Below are positions 7,890 to 15,896 of a stretch of DNA of 64,000 nt, in pieces (position 1 is the stretch's first letter; the number at the start of each line of letters is the position of its first letter). This DNA is from Armatimonadota bacterium. GTDB lineage: Bacteria; Armatimonadota; Zipacnadia; Zipacnadales; UBA11051. The translations under genes and the position numbers were made by a program. Under the pieces are notes generated by a model. It ran no database searches. It was not told where the DNA came from and was given only the letters and a program-made list of their open reading frames with translations. The DNA is taken from assembly GCA_013178155.1 (NCBI GenBank), contig JABLXH010000007.1:1-64000 (forward strand). The letters are read 5' to 3'.

Positions 7890-9713
7890 ATGATCATCTT
7901 CGTCGGCCCCAACAGCCGTCTTCCGCGCCATGTCAGCGACCAGGACACCGTGGTGCGCGGGGTAGAGGGTCTTCTGGAGGCGGCCTACTCCACCCGTCCC
8001 GAACACGCCGAAGTCAAGGCGCGGGTGGCGGAGCTCAACCGCTGGTCAGCGGCCATCGCGGAGGCCTTTGGCGCTGCACTGGACGAGGAGCTGCAGGACT
8101 TCTGGCAGGCGTACAGCGGCTGGTTCGCAATGTATGCGGTCGGGCCACTGGTGGCCAACTGGCAGATCGCGCGTCGCGCGCTGAGCGAAACGACGCCGGT
8201 GGCCGTGCGGATCATCGAGAACTGGCGCCGGCGCCCGTGGTGGTCAGGACGCTATCAGGTCGCTCCTGCCATCCTCGACGAGGCGCGGGCCCGCGGCCTG
8301 CGTTGCACTCTTGAGCCTGGCCAGGCCTTGCGGCGCCTGCAGCCCCTCGTGATGCTGTGGGGAGCCAGTGGGCAGCGCCGTGAAGCCCTGCGCCATGAGG
8401 TGGCCGCCGCTTTCCGGGCCACGCGTCAGCCGGGGGAGCCCCCTGTTCAGGGGGCGGCGCTGTGGCTCAGCGTCGGCGCCTCCTCCGCTCAGCTCATGGC
8501 GCGGCTGATCCCTGGCCTGCAGGAGCGGCACGGTCTGCGCTCTGAGATTGTGGACTTCCATTACTATCAGTCCGCCGAAGCGTGCCACGCCCATGGTCTG
8601 GCGGCCCGTGACATTATGGGCTTCGCCACCGACGAAGCCCTGGAAGAGGCCCGGCGCAACCGGCATTGGCGCCGCTGGTGGCAGGATTTCCGTCGCCGGG
8701 CCGACCGTCTCCCCTGTCGCGACGAGCTTCCGCCTTGTCTTTTCGCTGCCCTGCGCGATCGTATCCGGCTGATTCTGTACCGGGATGCGGCCTTGTGGCG
8801 GTTGTGGTCTGAGGCCTCGCAGCGGGCGTTGGATGCCTACGCTCCTGCGGTGGTGCTGACGTTCCACGTCTACGGCCCCGTCGTGATGCCTCTGCTGGTT
8901 GAGGCACGGCGCCGCAGTATCCCGTGCCTGTGTCTCCAACACGGCGCTATCGGCCCCCGGTATCTCACCATCCCGTCTCCCCCCTATGCAGAGACTCTGG
9001 TATTTGGCGAGTACGCCCGGGGCATCATGCAGCAGACCAGCCCCGCAGGTACAGCCGTGAGGGTCACCGGGCACTGTCTGTATGATTCCGCGCAGGCCGG
9101 GGCTGCACCGGTGCCCCGGCCGGAGGTGGCTCGCCTGGCGGAGGGGGTGAATGGCCTTGTTGTTCTTTGTGCGCAGTTCAATGAGGCCACCTACTATGAC
9201 CGCGAGCGATGGTGGATGGCCGAGGTGGCCAGAAGCTGTCGTGAGCTGGACGCGCGATTGGTCATCAAGGTCCACCCGTCAGACTCGGCAGAGGCTGTGG
9301 GACGGTATCGGACCCTGGAGCGGTCGGCCGACGGGGCGGTTGTCGTCGTGCCCCATGGTCAGTACCCTCTCGAGGAGCTGCTGGCCGCGTGCGATGTGAT
9401 GGTGACCCGTGACTCCACTGCGGTCTTTGAAGCCAACCTCCTGGACAAGCCTGTGGTGACCATCAACCTGAGCCCCTGGGAGGAGGAGCTCCCCTACGCA
9501 GCGACCGGCGGTGCCCTGGGCGTCTACCGTTTCGAGGACATCCAGCCAGCCCTCACCCGGGCCCTCCTTGACTCGGCGACCCGCGAAGCCCTGGCGAAGT
9601 CACGGCCAGAGTTCCTGCGCCTGCACACCGGACCCGCTGACGGCCAGGCCACCGCTCGGATCTGTGACGCCATTGCCGGCTGGGCCGGGCGCGAGACAGG
9701 TCCACAGGGGTAG
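7890..9713 (+). CDS. GT-B-fold glycosyl/glycerophosphotransferase-like protein
   Basis: A 607-aa protein without signal peptide. The C-terminal half looks like the capsule/CDP-glycerol glycerophosphotransferase type of GT-B enzymes: SIPCLCLQHGAIGPRY, then RLVIKVHPSDSAE (the conserved KxHP), then LLAACDVMVTRDSTAVFEA, which matches the donor-binding S/T-x-x-x-E helix, and LDKPVVTINL. The N-terminal ~220 residues are mostly helical and unassigned. A role in building a surface polysaccharide or transferring a polyol-phosphate or sugar is inferred; the donor is unknown. It starts 52 nt after the GHMP kinase and ends 5 nt before the FG-GAP gene, so these genes probably share a transcript. Confidence 0.7.
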   Translation: MIIFVGPNSRLPRHVSDQDTVVRGVEGLLEAAYSTRPEHAEVKARVAELNRWSAAIAEAFGAALDEELQDFWQAYSGWFAMYAVGPLVANWQIARRALSETTPVAVRIIENWRRRPWWSGRYQVAPAILDEARARGLRCTLEPGQALRRLQPLVMLWGASGQRREALRHEVAAAFRATRQPGEPPVQGAALWLSVGASSAQLMARLIPGLQERHGLRSEIVDFHYYQSAEACHAHGLAARDIMGFATDEALEEARRNRHWRRWWQDFRRRADRLPCRDELPPCLFAALRDRIRLILYRDAALWRLWSEASQRALDAYAPAVVLTFHVYGPVVMPLLVEARRRSIPCLCLQHGAIGPRYLTIPSPPYAETLVFGEYARGIMQQTSPAGTAVRVTGHCLYDSAQAGAAPVPRPEVARLAEGVNGLVVLCAQFNEATYYDRERWWMAEVARSCRELDARLVIKVHPSDSAEAVGRYRTLERSADGAVVVVPHGQYPLEELLAACDVMVTRDSTAVFEANLLDKPVVTINLSPWEEELPYAATGGALGVYRFEDIQPALTRALLDSATREALAKSRPEFLRLHTGPADGQATARICDAIAGWAGRETGPQG

Positions 9714-9718
9714 CCAGC

Positions 9719-12382
9719 GTGATCAGGGTCTGCCTCATCATTGCGTGTGCCCCCGTGGCCGCCACCGCCTGGTGCCAGACGGCGGAATGGCCCATGTTCC
9801 GGGCCGACCAGGTCCAAAGCTGCCGTGCCCAGGGCGCGGGGGCCATCGTGACCCCGCGAGTCGCCTGGAGCTTCGACCTGCGGGGCTGGACAGTGCGGTT
9901 GGGCGTGGCCGGGGACCCGGCACTGACCGAGCCGCAGCGGCGGGAGCTGCGGCTTACGGGTGAGGCCTCGCCGCCGCTTTCGTCGGCCCAGATGGCTGCG
10001 TGGGGCTTGGCTCCTCCCCTGGTAGACCTGGCCGGCGACGGTGAGCTGGTGCCCGCCCCCGCCTACGCCGCCAAGATCCGACCGGACGTTCCCGGCTACC
10101 AGGTGCCGGGTACAGTCATGACCGACGCTGAGCGCGGGCACTGCGTACTGTACGCCTACGATGGCGGCCAGCAGCGCGAGGTCTGGCGCAGCGAGGAGTT
10201 CCGGGTCTATCAGGCCCCTCACCCTGTCGTGGTGGACGCCAACGGAGACGGCAAGCTGGACGTGGTGGCCTGCCCGCATTACCAGATCGCCGCCATGGAC
10301 GGTGAGACAGGCAAGGTCATTCAGCGACTGCGCTGGCACGACGGCCGCAACTACGGCCACTTCATCGCCAAGGACATTGATGGCGACGGGGCAACCGAGT
10401 TCCTGGTCCTGGCGGATTTCTACACCCACATGGACATGGTTGACAACGATGGCACCGATCTGAAGCTCCTGTGGCGCAAAGAGATCGAGCTGCACATCGA
10501 GAACAAGCAGAAGATCCTGCGGCCGCGCTGGGACAGCCTGCAGGACCTGGACGGCGACGGGCGCTTCGAAGTCGTGACGAATCTCTACAACGACACTGGC
10601 GATAAGCAGTGGCATGTCATGGTCTACGACGCCCTGACCGGGCAGACCGTCTGTGACCTGCCGGGGATGTTCATGTCAGGCCTGGAGGACGTGGATGGCG
10701 ACGGCCGCGTCGAGCTGTTCTGCTGCGCGACCACGGGGCTGTTCGAGCCGACCTCGGCCCCGCTCAGCATCATCGCGCTCGCACGGGGCGAAGAGCTGGC
10801 TGTAGGTGTGCGTGCCCTGAAACCCGTCACGCGTTACGCGCGCTCCACGGGTGCCTGGGTGGTGGCGCCCCGGCGCTATCCGCTCTACATGAACAGCCTC
10901 GTGGCTCACGGCGAGGACAACGTCGTCACCGCGCCGGCGGGTGGGGGCGCGACGGCGGTCTACGTCACGGAGCCTGCCGCGGAGCCCGGCGCCGGCCCCA
11001 CTCTGAGCCGACTCGCACTGCGCGCCGGTGGTGGGACAGACATCGCCCCGTACCAGGTGCGCGAGGAGTGGGCGCTGACCGCACCCTCCGACTGCCACAC
11101 GATCCGCGTTGTCTCCCATGAGCAACGTCCCGGCAGTGCCGCGGCATTGGTGGCGCTGGAGGCCTTCTCGCCCGAGGGTCTGGCCGTGACCACGTCCCGG
11201 TGTCGGGTGAGGTCCGTGACTTGGCGGCGCAGCAGTCCTGTGCCCGGCAACTGGGGCAACCTGATTGCCGCGGACCTGGACGGCAGCGGCCAGGCCACGG
11301 TGGTCAGCGTCGCTGCTGCCCGTCAGGTGGTGGCTGTGACGCCACCACGCACCCCGGACGAGGCCCCCCGGCTGCGGTGGCGTCACATGGGTGCCCCAAC
11401 GCTGGCCGCGGCCGACCTGGCGGGCGATGGCCGGAAACAGGTGACGCTGCTCGGCTGGCAGCGCAGTGGTGAAGGCGCGGTGGTGGTCATGGGAGCAGAT
11501 GGTGGGATCCGCTGGAGCCGACCGATGGCCGGCTTCCCGGGGCCGATGGAACCCTGGAACTACGGGACACTGACGGTCCTGGCGACCGGGAGGCTGTCCG
11601 GCGCGGAGCATGACGACCTCATCGTCTTCGCCCGCCGCAGCACCATGCACAGCGACGAGGGCTTTGCGCTCAACGGCCCTGACGGCAAGCTGCTGTGGCA
11701 CCGCGATACTGTCTTCGACGGCCATGTGACCTGGGAGTTTGGCGGCACGCCGGTAGCCCTGACCGACACCAACGGCGATGGCTGCGATGACGTCATCAGC
11801 CTCTACCCGGTCAACCTCACCGTCGTCAGCGGCAAGGACGGCGAACAACTGGTGGGGCGTAGCGGCGCCACCGGAGAGGTCTTTCCCGGCGTCTGGGAAG
11901 CCTACGGTTTGCCGACGGTCTGGGACCTGGACGGGGACGGGCAGCAGGAGCTGGTCTGGAACAGCCAGTATGGCCTGGGGGTCAGCGATCTGCAAGGCAA
12001 GGGCCGCTGGTGCCTCCCTCCGGCCGAGGGCTTTCCCATTGCGGCGGGAGATGGCACTTACCAGCTTGTCTCATCGCGGGAGGGTGTGTTGCGCTGGATC
12101 GAGCCGGCGAAGGGGGAGATCGTCCATAGCCTGCAGTTGCCCGCCCAGGCCAGCAGCCTGGCCATCGCCGATATCAACGGCGACGGCCTCGAGGAGGCCG
12201 TCCTGGCCTGTGGCAAGCAGCTTGTCGCGGCCCACGTGAGGGACGGCCAGCCTGCCATCGTCTGGTCGCTGGAGGTCCCGGCAGCGTTCAGTGAGTTCAT
12301 CCTGGCCGACACCGACGGCAACGGTGACCTGGAGGCGGTCATCCTGGGCAGCGACGGGTGGCTGTATGGCGTAGACGGCTGA
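9719..12382 (+). CDS. Secreted FG-GAP/VCBS repeat propeller protein
   Basis: An 887-aa exported protein. It starts at GTG 9719 with AGGGG upstream and has a short signal (MIRVCLIIACAPVAATAWC) followed by EWPMFRADQ, the WPMFR phrase common at the head of PQQ-like propellers. About ten calcium-binding FG-GAP/VCBS loops follow, for example DANGDGKLD, DIDGDGATE, DLDGDGRFE, DVDGDGRVE, DTNGDGCDD, DLDGDGQQE, DINGDGLEE and DTDGNGDLE. They are spread along the length as expected for one or two seven-bladed propellers. Such proteins bind ligands or act as scaffolds; no enzyme motif is seen. It is only 5 nt from the preceding transferase and ends 5 nt before the convergent fucosidase-like gene. Confidence 0.88.
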   Translation: MIRVCLIIACAPVAATAWCQTAEWPMFRADQVQSCRAQGAGAIVTPRVAWSFDLRGWTVRLGVAGDPALTEPQRRELRLTGEASPPLSSAQMAAWGLAPPLVDLAGDGELVPAPAYAAKIRPDVPGYQVPGTVMTDAERGHCVLYAYDGGQQREVWRSEEFRVYQAPHPVVVDANGDGKLDVVACPHYQIAAMDGETGKVIQRLRWHDGRNYGHFIAKDIDGDGATEFLVLADFYTHMDMVDNDGTDLKLLWRKEIELHIENKQKILRPRWDSLQDLDGDGRFEVVTNLYNDTGDKQWHVMVYDALTGQTVCDLPGMFMSGLEDVDGDGRVELFCCATTGLFEPTSAPLSIIALARGEELAVGVRALKPVTRYARSTGAWVVAPRRYPLYMNSLVAHGEDNVVTAPAGGGATAVYVTEPAAEPGAGPTLSRLALRAGGGTDIAPYQVREEWALTAPSDCHTIRVVSHEQRPGSAAALVALEAFSPEGLAVTTSRCRVRSVTWRRSSPVPGNWGNLIAADLDGSGQATVVSVAAARQVVAVTPPRTPDEAPRLRWRHMGAPTLAAADLAGDGRKQVTLLGWQRSGEGAVVVMGADGGIRWSRPMAGFPGPMEPWNYGTLTVLATGRLSGAEHDDLIVFARRSTMHSDEGFALNGPDGKLLWHRDTVFDGHVTWEFGGTPVALTDTNGDGCDDVISLYPVNLTVVSGKDGEQLVGRSGATGEVFPGVWEAYGLPTVWDLDGDGQQELVWNSQYGLGVSDLQGKGRWCLPPAEGFPIAAGDGTYQLVSSREGVLRWIEPAKGEIVHSLQLPAQASSLAIADINGDGLEEAVLACGKQLVAAHVRDGQPAIVWSLEVPAAFSEFILADTDGNGDLEAVILGSDGWLYGVDG

Positions 12383-12387
12383 GATGG

Positions 12388-13803
12388 CTACTGGTACACC
12401 TCCAGCTCCGCGACGGACATCTGTGTTCCGGGCTGGTCCGGGCCATCGGGCTTGATGGCGCGCACGCGGACATACCGTGCCGTGACTGGCTCGAAGGTGA
12501 CTTCATACGGCGTTCCGTCATGGTCGGCCTTGCGGGCCACCGTCTGCCAGGTCTGGCGGTCAGCGGACAGGCAGAGCTCGAGCTCCGTTGCGTAGCCACT
12601 GCCGAAGGTCACCTTGATGCGGCTCACCGGCACCGTGTCCACCAGGTCCACCTCGTAGGTCCATGGCCATTCACCTCCCGCCTGGGCTACCGTGTCGAGC
12701 CGCCCATCCACTCCTCGTCGCGGGTGGTGCACGCCGCCGTTGACCACCAGCTCGTGCGAGCCATCCAGGCTGAGTAGCCTGGCCTGCTTGCGGAAGGCCA
12801 GGTTGCCCGGTGGTATGGGCTCCCGGGTCTTCCCAGTGGCCAGCTCCTGGTTGACGGCCTTCAGCATCTCGATCTGCGACCGGTCCAGGCTGCCGTCGCG
12901 GAAGAGACACACGTCAATAGAGACCACGCCGCCCCGCTGGGTCACATCGAAGACGTACTCCGCCAGCTCACGCTTGGTGTACTGGCTGCCTGGCTGGGCC
13001 CAGCCGCTGCCCAGGTAGGACAGAATGTGCCACTGCTCGCCATCCAGCCAGCGACTGGCCGGCATGTCGAAGAAGCGGTTCTGCTCCCCGGTCGTAAAGT
13101 CCTCAACCGGCGTGTAGGACATGACCACTGGGTCCACACCGCGGTTCAGGGCGACGATCGCCCTGGGGTTGCCCGCCTTGAGGGCCGAGGCGATGATGCC
13201 CAGTGTCTCATCGGTGTAGCCGATGAACGGGTAGCACCCGTCCACCCACCAGCCCGCGATCTTCTCACCATAGCGCTCTGAGTACTCCCGGGCGACACTC
13301 GCCCACTTCTCCACGAAGGGGCGGGTCACCGGCGTGCCGCACTCGAAGGCCGGGCCGGCCTTCTCGTCGACGCGCGGGCCATCGCCCGTGTAGTAGAGCA
13401 TCAGGTGGATGTTGCGCTTGCTCAGGGACTGGTAGAGGTCCTCGATCAGGTCGCGGGTGGCGCAGGCTTCGCCCGGCGCGTAGCCACTGATGCGGTCGAA
13501 GGTGGCGTTGGGGGCGATCATGAAGCGCGTCACCTGCATGATCGTGAAGATGACGTAGCGCGCCCCGACCTCGGCCATAGTGTCCGCGAAGCGCTCGGTG
13601 TCGAACTCGCGCACGCACTCATCCCATGAGGTCTGCTTTCCGAGACTGTGCACGTTGTCGGGATTGTTCTGCAGTCCCGCCAGGTAGTGCACGAAGACGC
13701 CGTAGCCCGCTTGGTGGAACCAGTCGGTGTTCGGGTTCATGGGCTCACTTCGGGCAATAGGAGCCAAGGCCAGCAGGGCGAGACAAGCGATGGCGCGGTG
13801 CAT
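12388..13803 (-). CDS. Secreted GH29-like alpha-L-fucosidase family protein with discoidin domain
   Basis: A 471-aa exported protein with signal MHRAIACLALLALAPIARSE; ATG 13803 has AAAGAGG upstream. The core begins DWFHQAGYGVFVHY, the opening of GH29 fucosidase barrels, and contains TSWDECVREFDTERFAD and KIAGWWVDGCYP, where Asp188 aligns with the GH29 nucleophile. The usual HHDGF loop is missing: the equivalent site reads TIMQVTRFM. Activity on fucosides is therefore uncertain. The last ~110 residues form an F5/8 type C (discoidin-like) carbohydrate-binding domain (DGRLDTVA to MSVAELEVYQ). It lies immediately downstream of tRNA-Leu on the same strand and convergent with the FG-GAP gene. Confidence 0.78.
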   Translation of the reverse strand: MHRAIACLALLALAPIARSEPMNPNTDWFHQAGYGVFVHYLAGLQNNPDNVHSLGKQTSWDECVREFDTERFADTMAEVGARYVIFTIMQVTRFMIAPNATFDRISGYAPGEACATRDLIEDLYQSLSKRNIHLMLYYTGDGPRVDEKAGPAFECGTPVTRPFVEKWASVAREYSERYGEKIAGWWVDGCYPFIGYTDETLGIIASALKAGNPRAIVALNRGVDPVVMSYTPVEDFTTGEQNRFFDMPASRWLDGEQWHILSYLGSGWAQPGSQYTKRELAEYVFDVTQRGGVVSIDVCLFRDGSLDRSQIEMLKAVNQELATGKTREPIPPGNLAFRKQARLLSLDGSHELVVNGGVHHPRRGVDGRLDTVAQAGGEWPWTYEVDLVDTVPVSRIKVTFGSGYATELELCLSADRQTWQTVARKADHDGTPYEVTFEPVTARYVRVRAIKPDGPDQPGTQMSVAELEVYQ

Positions 13804-13871
13804 GGGGGCCTCTTTCGGCGGGCCGGTGTGCAACGCCCCCGGCGCGCCGTCGCCGGGGGCCCGGGCTTGCG

Positions 13872-13959
13872 TGGTGCCGGAGGAGGGATTCGAACCCACA
13901 CGCTCCTTGCGGAGCAGAGGATTTTAAGTCCCCGGCGTCTACCATTCCGCCACTCCGGC
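13872..13959 (-). tRNA. tRNA-Leu (anticodon UAA)
   Basis: An 88-nt sequence including an encoded CCA. The acceptor stem is GCCGGAG paired with CTCCGGC, followed by discriminator A and CCA (13874-13872). The anticodon loop CTTAAAA places UAA at 13926-13924. A long variable arm (TGCTCC/GGAGCG) marks a class II tRNA, and the T-loop is GTTCGAATC. The anticodon and variable arm together indicate leucine, reading UUA/UUG. A matching promoter lies just upstream. Confidence 0.96.
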
Positions 13960-13970
13960 ACGATGCCGCC

Positions 13971-13999
13971 ATTCTACCCGTTGCTCCCAAGCGGCGCAA
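13971..13999 (-). promoter_or_regulatory. Promoter of tRNA-Leu
   Basis: On the minus strand TTGCGC (13999-13994) and TAGAAT (13976-13971) are exactly 17 bp apart. The expected start of transcription is near 13964, five bases before the mature tRNA 5' end at 13959. Confidence 0.65.
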
Positions 14000-14114
14000 G
14001 GGGCAGGCCGTCCAGGGCTGGAGAGCGAACTCAGCGAGCAGCAGGCAAGCACCCCTCGGCGAGGGCACCCGTGCCTTTCCGCCAGGGCCTCCCTGCTAGA
14101 GAGAATGGTGACCC

Positions 14115-14468
14115 ATGGTCAAGGTTGATGTCGCTGAGGCCCCTTACGCCGAGGTACAGGAGGCCGGAGCGCGGGGAGTGCGGATCCAGTGGCTGCTGGC
14201 CACCGCCCAGGGGGCTCCCAACTTCGCGCTGCGCCGGTTCGTCCTGGAGCCCGGCGGGGAGACACCGTTCCACGCGCACCCCTGGGAGCACGAGGTCTAC
14301 ATTCTGGCCGGCGGCGGGGTCGCCGTGACCGCCCAGGGCGAGACGGCGCTGCAGGCCGACTGTGCGGTGCTGGTTGAGCCGGATGAGGCACACTGCTTCC
14401 GTGCCGGTCCCGACGGCCTGCAGTTTCTGTGCCTGGTGCCCCTGGGGGAGGCCACCAAGGGCCACTGA
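14115..14468 (+). CDS. Cupin domain protein
   Basis: A 117-aa single-domain cupin. Cupin motif 1 reads GGETPFHAHPWEHEVYILAGG, with the two His, one Glu and the later His in DEAHCF (motif 2) as metal ligands. The fold occurs in small sugar isomerases, dioxygenases and binding proteins, so the reaction cannot be assigned. It stands alone on the plus strand between tRNA-Leu and a convergent glycosidase, and GGTGA lies a few bases before the ATG. A hairpin follows its stop. Confidence 0.88.
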   Translation: MVKVDVAEAPYAEVQEAGARGVRIQWLLATAQGAPNFALRRFVLEPGGETPFHAHPWEHEVYILAGGGVAVTAQGETALQADCAVLVEPDEAHCFRAGPDGLQFLCLVPLGEATKGH

Positions 14469-14506
14469 CCCACTCCGCGGACCGCCAATGGCTCGTGGTC
14501 GCACAA

Positions 14507-14525
14507 GCGGGGCAGGATGCCCCGC
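14507..14525. terminator. Hairpin between convergent genes
   Basis: GCGGGGCA (14507-14514) pairs perfectly with TGCCCCGC (14518-14525) around a 3-nt loop. It lies between the cupin stop and the stop of the convergent glycosidase, so it could end transcription both ways. No T-run follows on either strand, which leaves intrinsic termination unproven. Confidence 0.45.
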
Positions 14526-15878
14526 CTACCCGGTGCGCTCCCACGCGACGTCGTCCCGTACCCTCTGCAGCACTAGGTCCACCAGCACCGGGTACCCCCA
14601 CTGGCCCTCGATCTGGTGCAAGCGCAGCAGGCGCGGGGTGTCAGTGACCAGCACCTCTGGCACCGTCACCTCCCCAATGCGGACCGCTGACTTCTGCGGC
14701 ACAAAGGCGTCTTGGGCCGGCACCGGCAGCCAATAGAAGAGCTTGCGTGTCGGCACGGGACCGCGCGGGTCGTCGTACAGATACCACTTCACTCCCGGCA
14801 GGCTGAACTCCACCGGCTCGGCGGAACGGGTGCAGGCGCTGTCGAGTTGGGAATAGAGCGTCTGCAGGGCGATATAGGCCGGCTTGGGGGTGTTGTCAGT
14901 GTGGACGATGCCGAAGTGGTTCTCGAGGTTCCACAACGGCGCTGGCTGGTCCACGTGGCGCTCGCGCAGGAGGAAGTAGACCGCGCACTCGATGCCCAGG
15001 GCGAAGTCCTGCAACTGCTGACGCAGCGCGAACTTGGCCTGGGTGTGCTCGCAGATGGACCCCTCCGGCGTCGTGCTCCAGCCCACCTCGTTGACCACGA
15101 TAGGCTTGTCGCCGACCATCTGCCGCAGGACCCCGATCTGCTCCTCATAGGTCGTGTAGCCCGCGCCGGGCTTGCCCTCAAAGGTGCTCGGGTTCTCCGG
15201 AATGTTGGTGGGGCTGTAGCCCTGGCGGTACGGATGGATGGAGACCCCGTCCACGGCGTCCAGCAGCCCCGCCGCCAGACAGCGCTTGAGCCAGGGGAAG
15301 GGCCAGTCCTCCATGAGCTGCAGCATGGCCGTCTCCGGGCCGTAAAGCCGCACATCGGGAGCCACCTCGTCGCGGACCCGCTTCACGTCCAAAGCGAGCT
15401 TGACGTAGTCCTCCGGCATGACGGCCGGGCGCGTGTGGTCGTTGTCGGTGGGGGCATTGGGTTCGTTGAGGAGTGACCAGTGCTTGATGCGTCCGCCGTA
15501 GTTAGTCAGCGCCTGTCGCCAGAAGTCCAGGTCCTTGCTCACCAGGATGCACCGGACCTCGATGCCGGCCTTGGCGCAGGCGTTGAGCCAGTTGTTCAGG
15601 CGCGGGTCCTGCGGGTCGCCCAGCGAGCCGTGGATGTTGTGCATGACCACGGTCTTGACCCCCAGCCTCCGCATGGTCTCGATGACCCCGGCGTCTTCGC
15701 TCTCGCCATGCACCTCGAAGGAGGTAAGCGTGGCGAAGGGGGAGGCCGTGATCTCGTCGCTGGAACGCTTCAGGCGCAGGTCCACCTGCACTCTGGTGGC
15801 TTCGGGCAGGTCTCGGAAGGTCTGGGCGAGCGAGAGGGTTGCCATAGCGAGCGCTTCCAGGATCAGCGCGGTCTTCAT
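14526..15878 (-). CDS. Secreted clan GH-A glycoside hydrolase (GH39/GH5-like)
   Basis: A 450-aa exported protein (signal about residues 1-19, cut after LSLAQ). The TIM barrel carries the clan A catalytic pair: HWSLLNEPNAP with acid/base Glu139, and PIVVNEVGWST with nucleophile Glu264, 125 residues apart. The spacing and the GVSIHPYRQG motif recall GH39/PslG-like enzymes. The C-terminal ~110 residues look like a beta-sandwich. The substrate is unknown; a xyloside, a uronide or an exopolysaccharide backbone is possible. It is the last gene of a minus-strand run after the GH42-like gene, 18 nt away, so the two likely share a transcript and act on one polysaccharide. Confidence 0.83.
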   Translation of the reverse strand: MKTALILEALAMATLSLAQTFRDLPEATRVQVDLRLKRSSDEITASPFATLTSFEVHGESEDAGVIETMRRLGVKTVVMHNIHGSLGDPQDPRLNNWLNACAKAGIEVRCILVSKDLDFWRQALTNYGGRIKHWSLLNEPNAPTDNDHTRPAVMPEDYVKLALDVKRVRDEVAPDVRLYGPETAMLQLMEDWPFPWLKRCLAAGLLDAVDGVSIHPYRQGYSPTNIPENPSTFEGKPGAGYTTYEEQIGVLRQMVGDKPIVVNEVGWSTTPEGSICEHTQAKFALRQQLQDFALGIECAVYFLLRERHVDQPAPLWNLENHFGIVHTDNTPKPAYIALQTLYSQLDSACTRSAEPVEFSLPGVKWYLYDDPRGPVPTRKLFYWLPVPAQDAFVPQKSAVRIGEVTVPEVLVTDTPRLLRLHQIEGQWGYPVLVDLVLQRVRDDVAWERTG

Positions 15879-15896
15879 GCCGTTTTCACCTCGATG

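Noticed and set aside
8244-9275. Minus-strand open frame of 343 codons
   Set aside because: It is opposite the GT-B-like gene, whose KVHP and donor-site motifs are clear.
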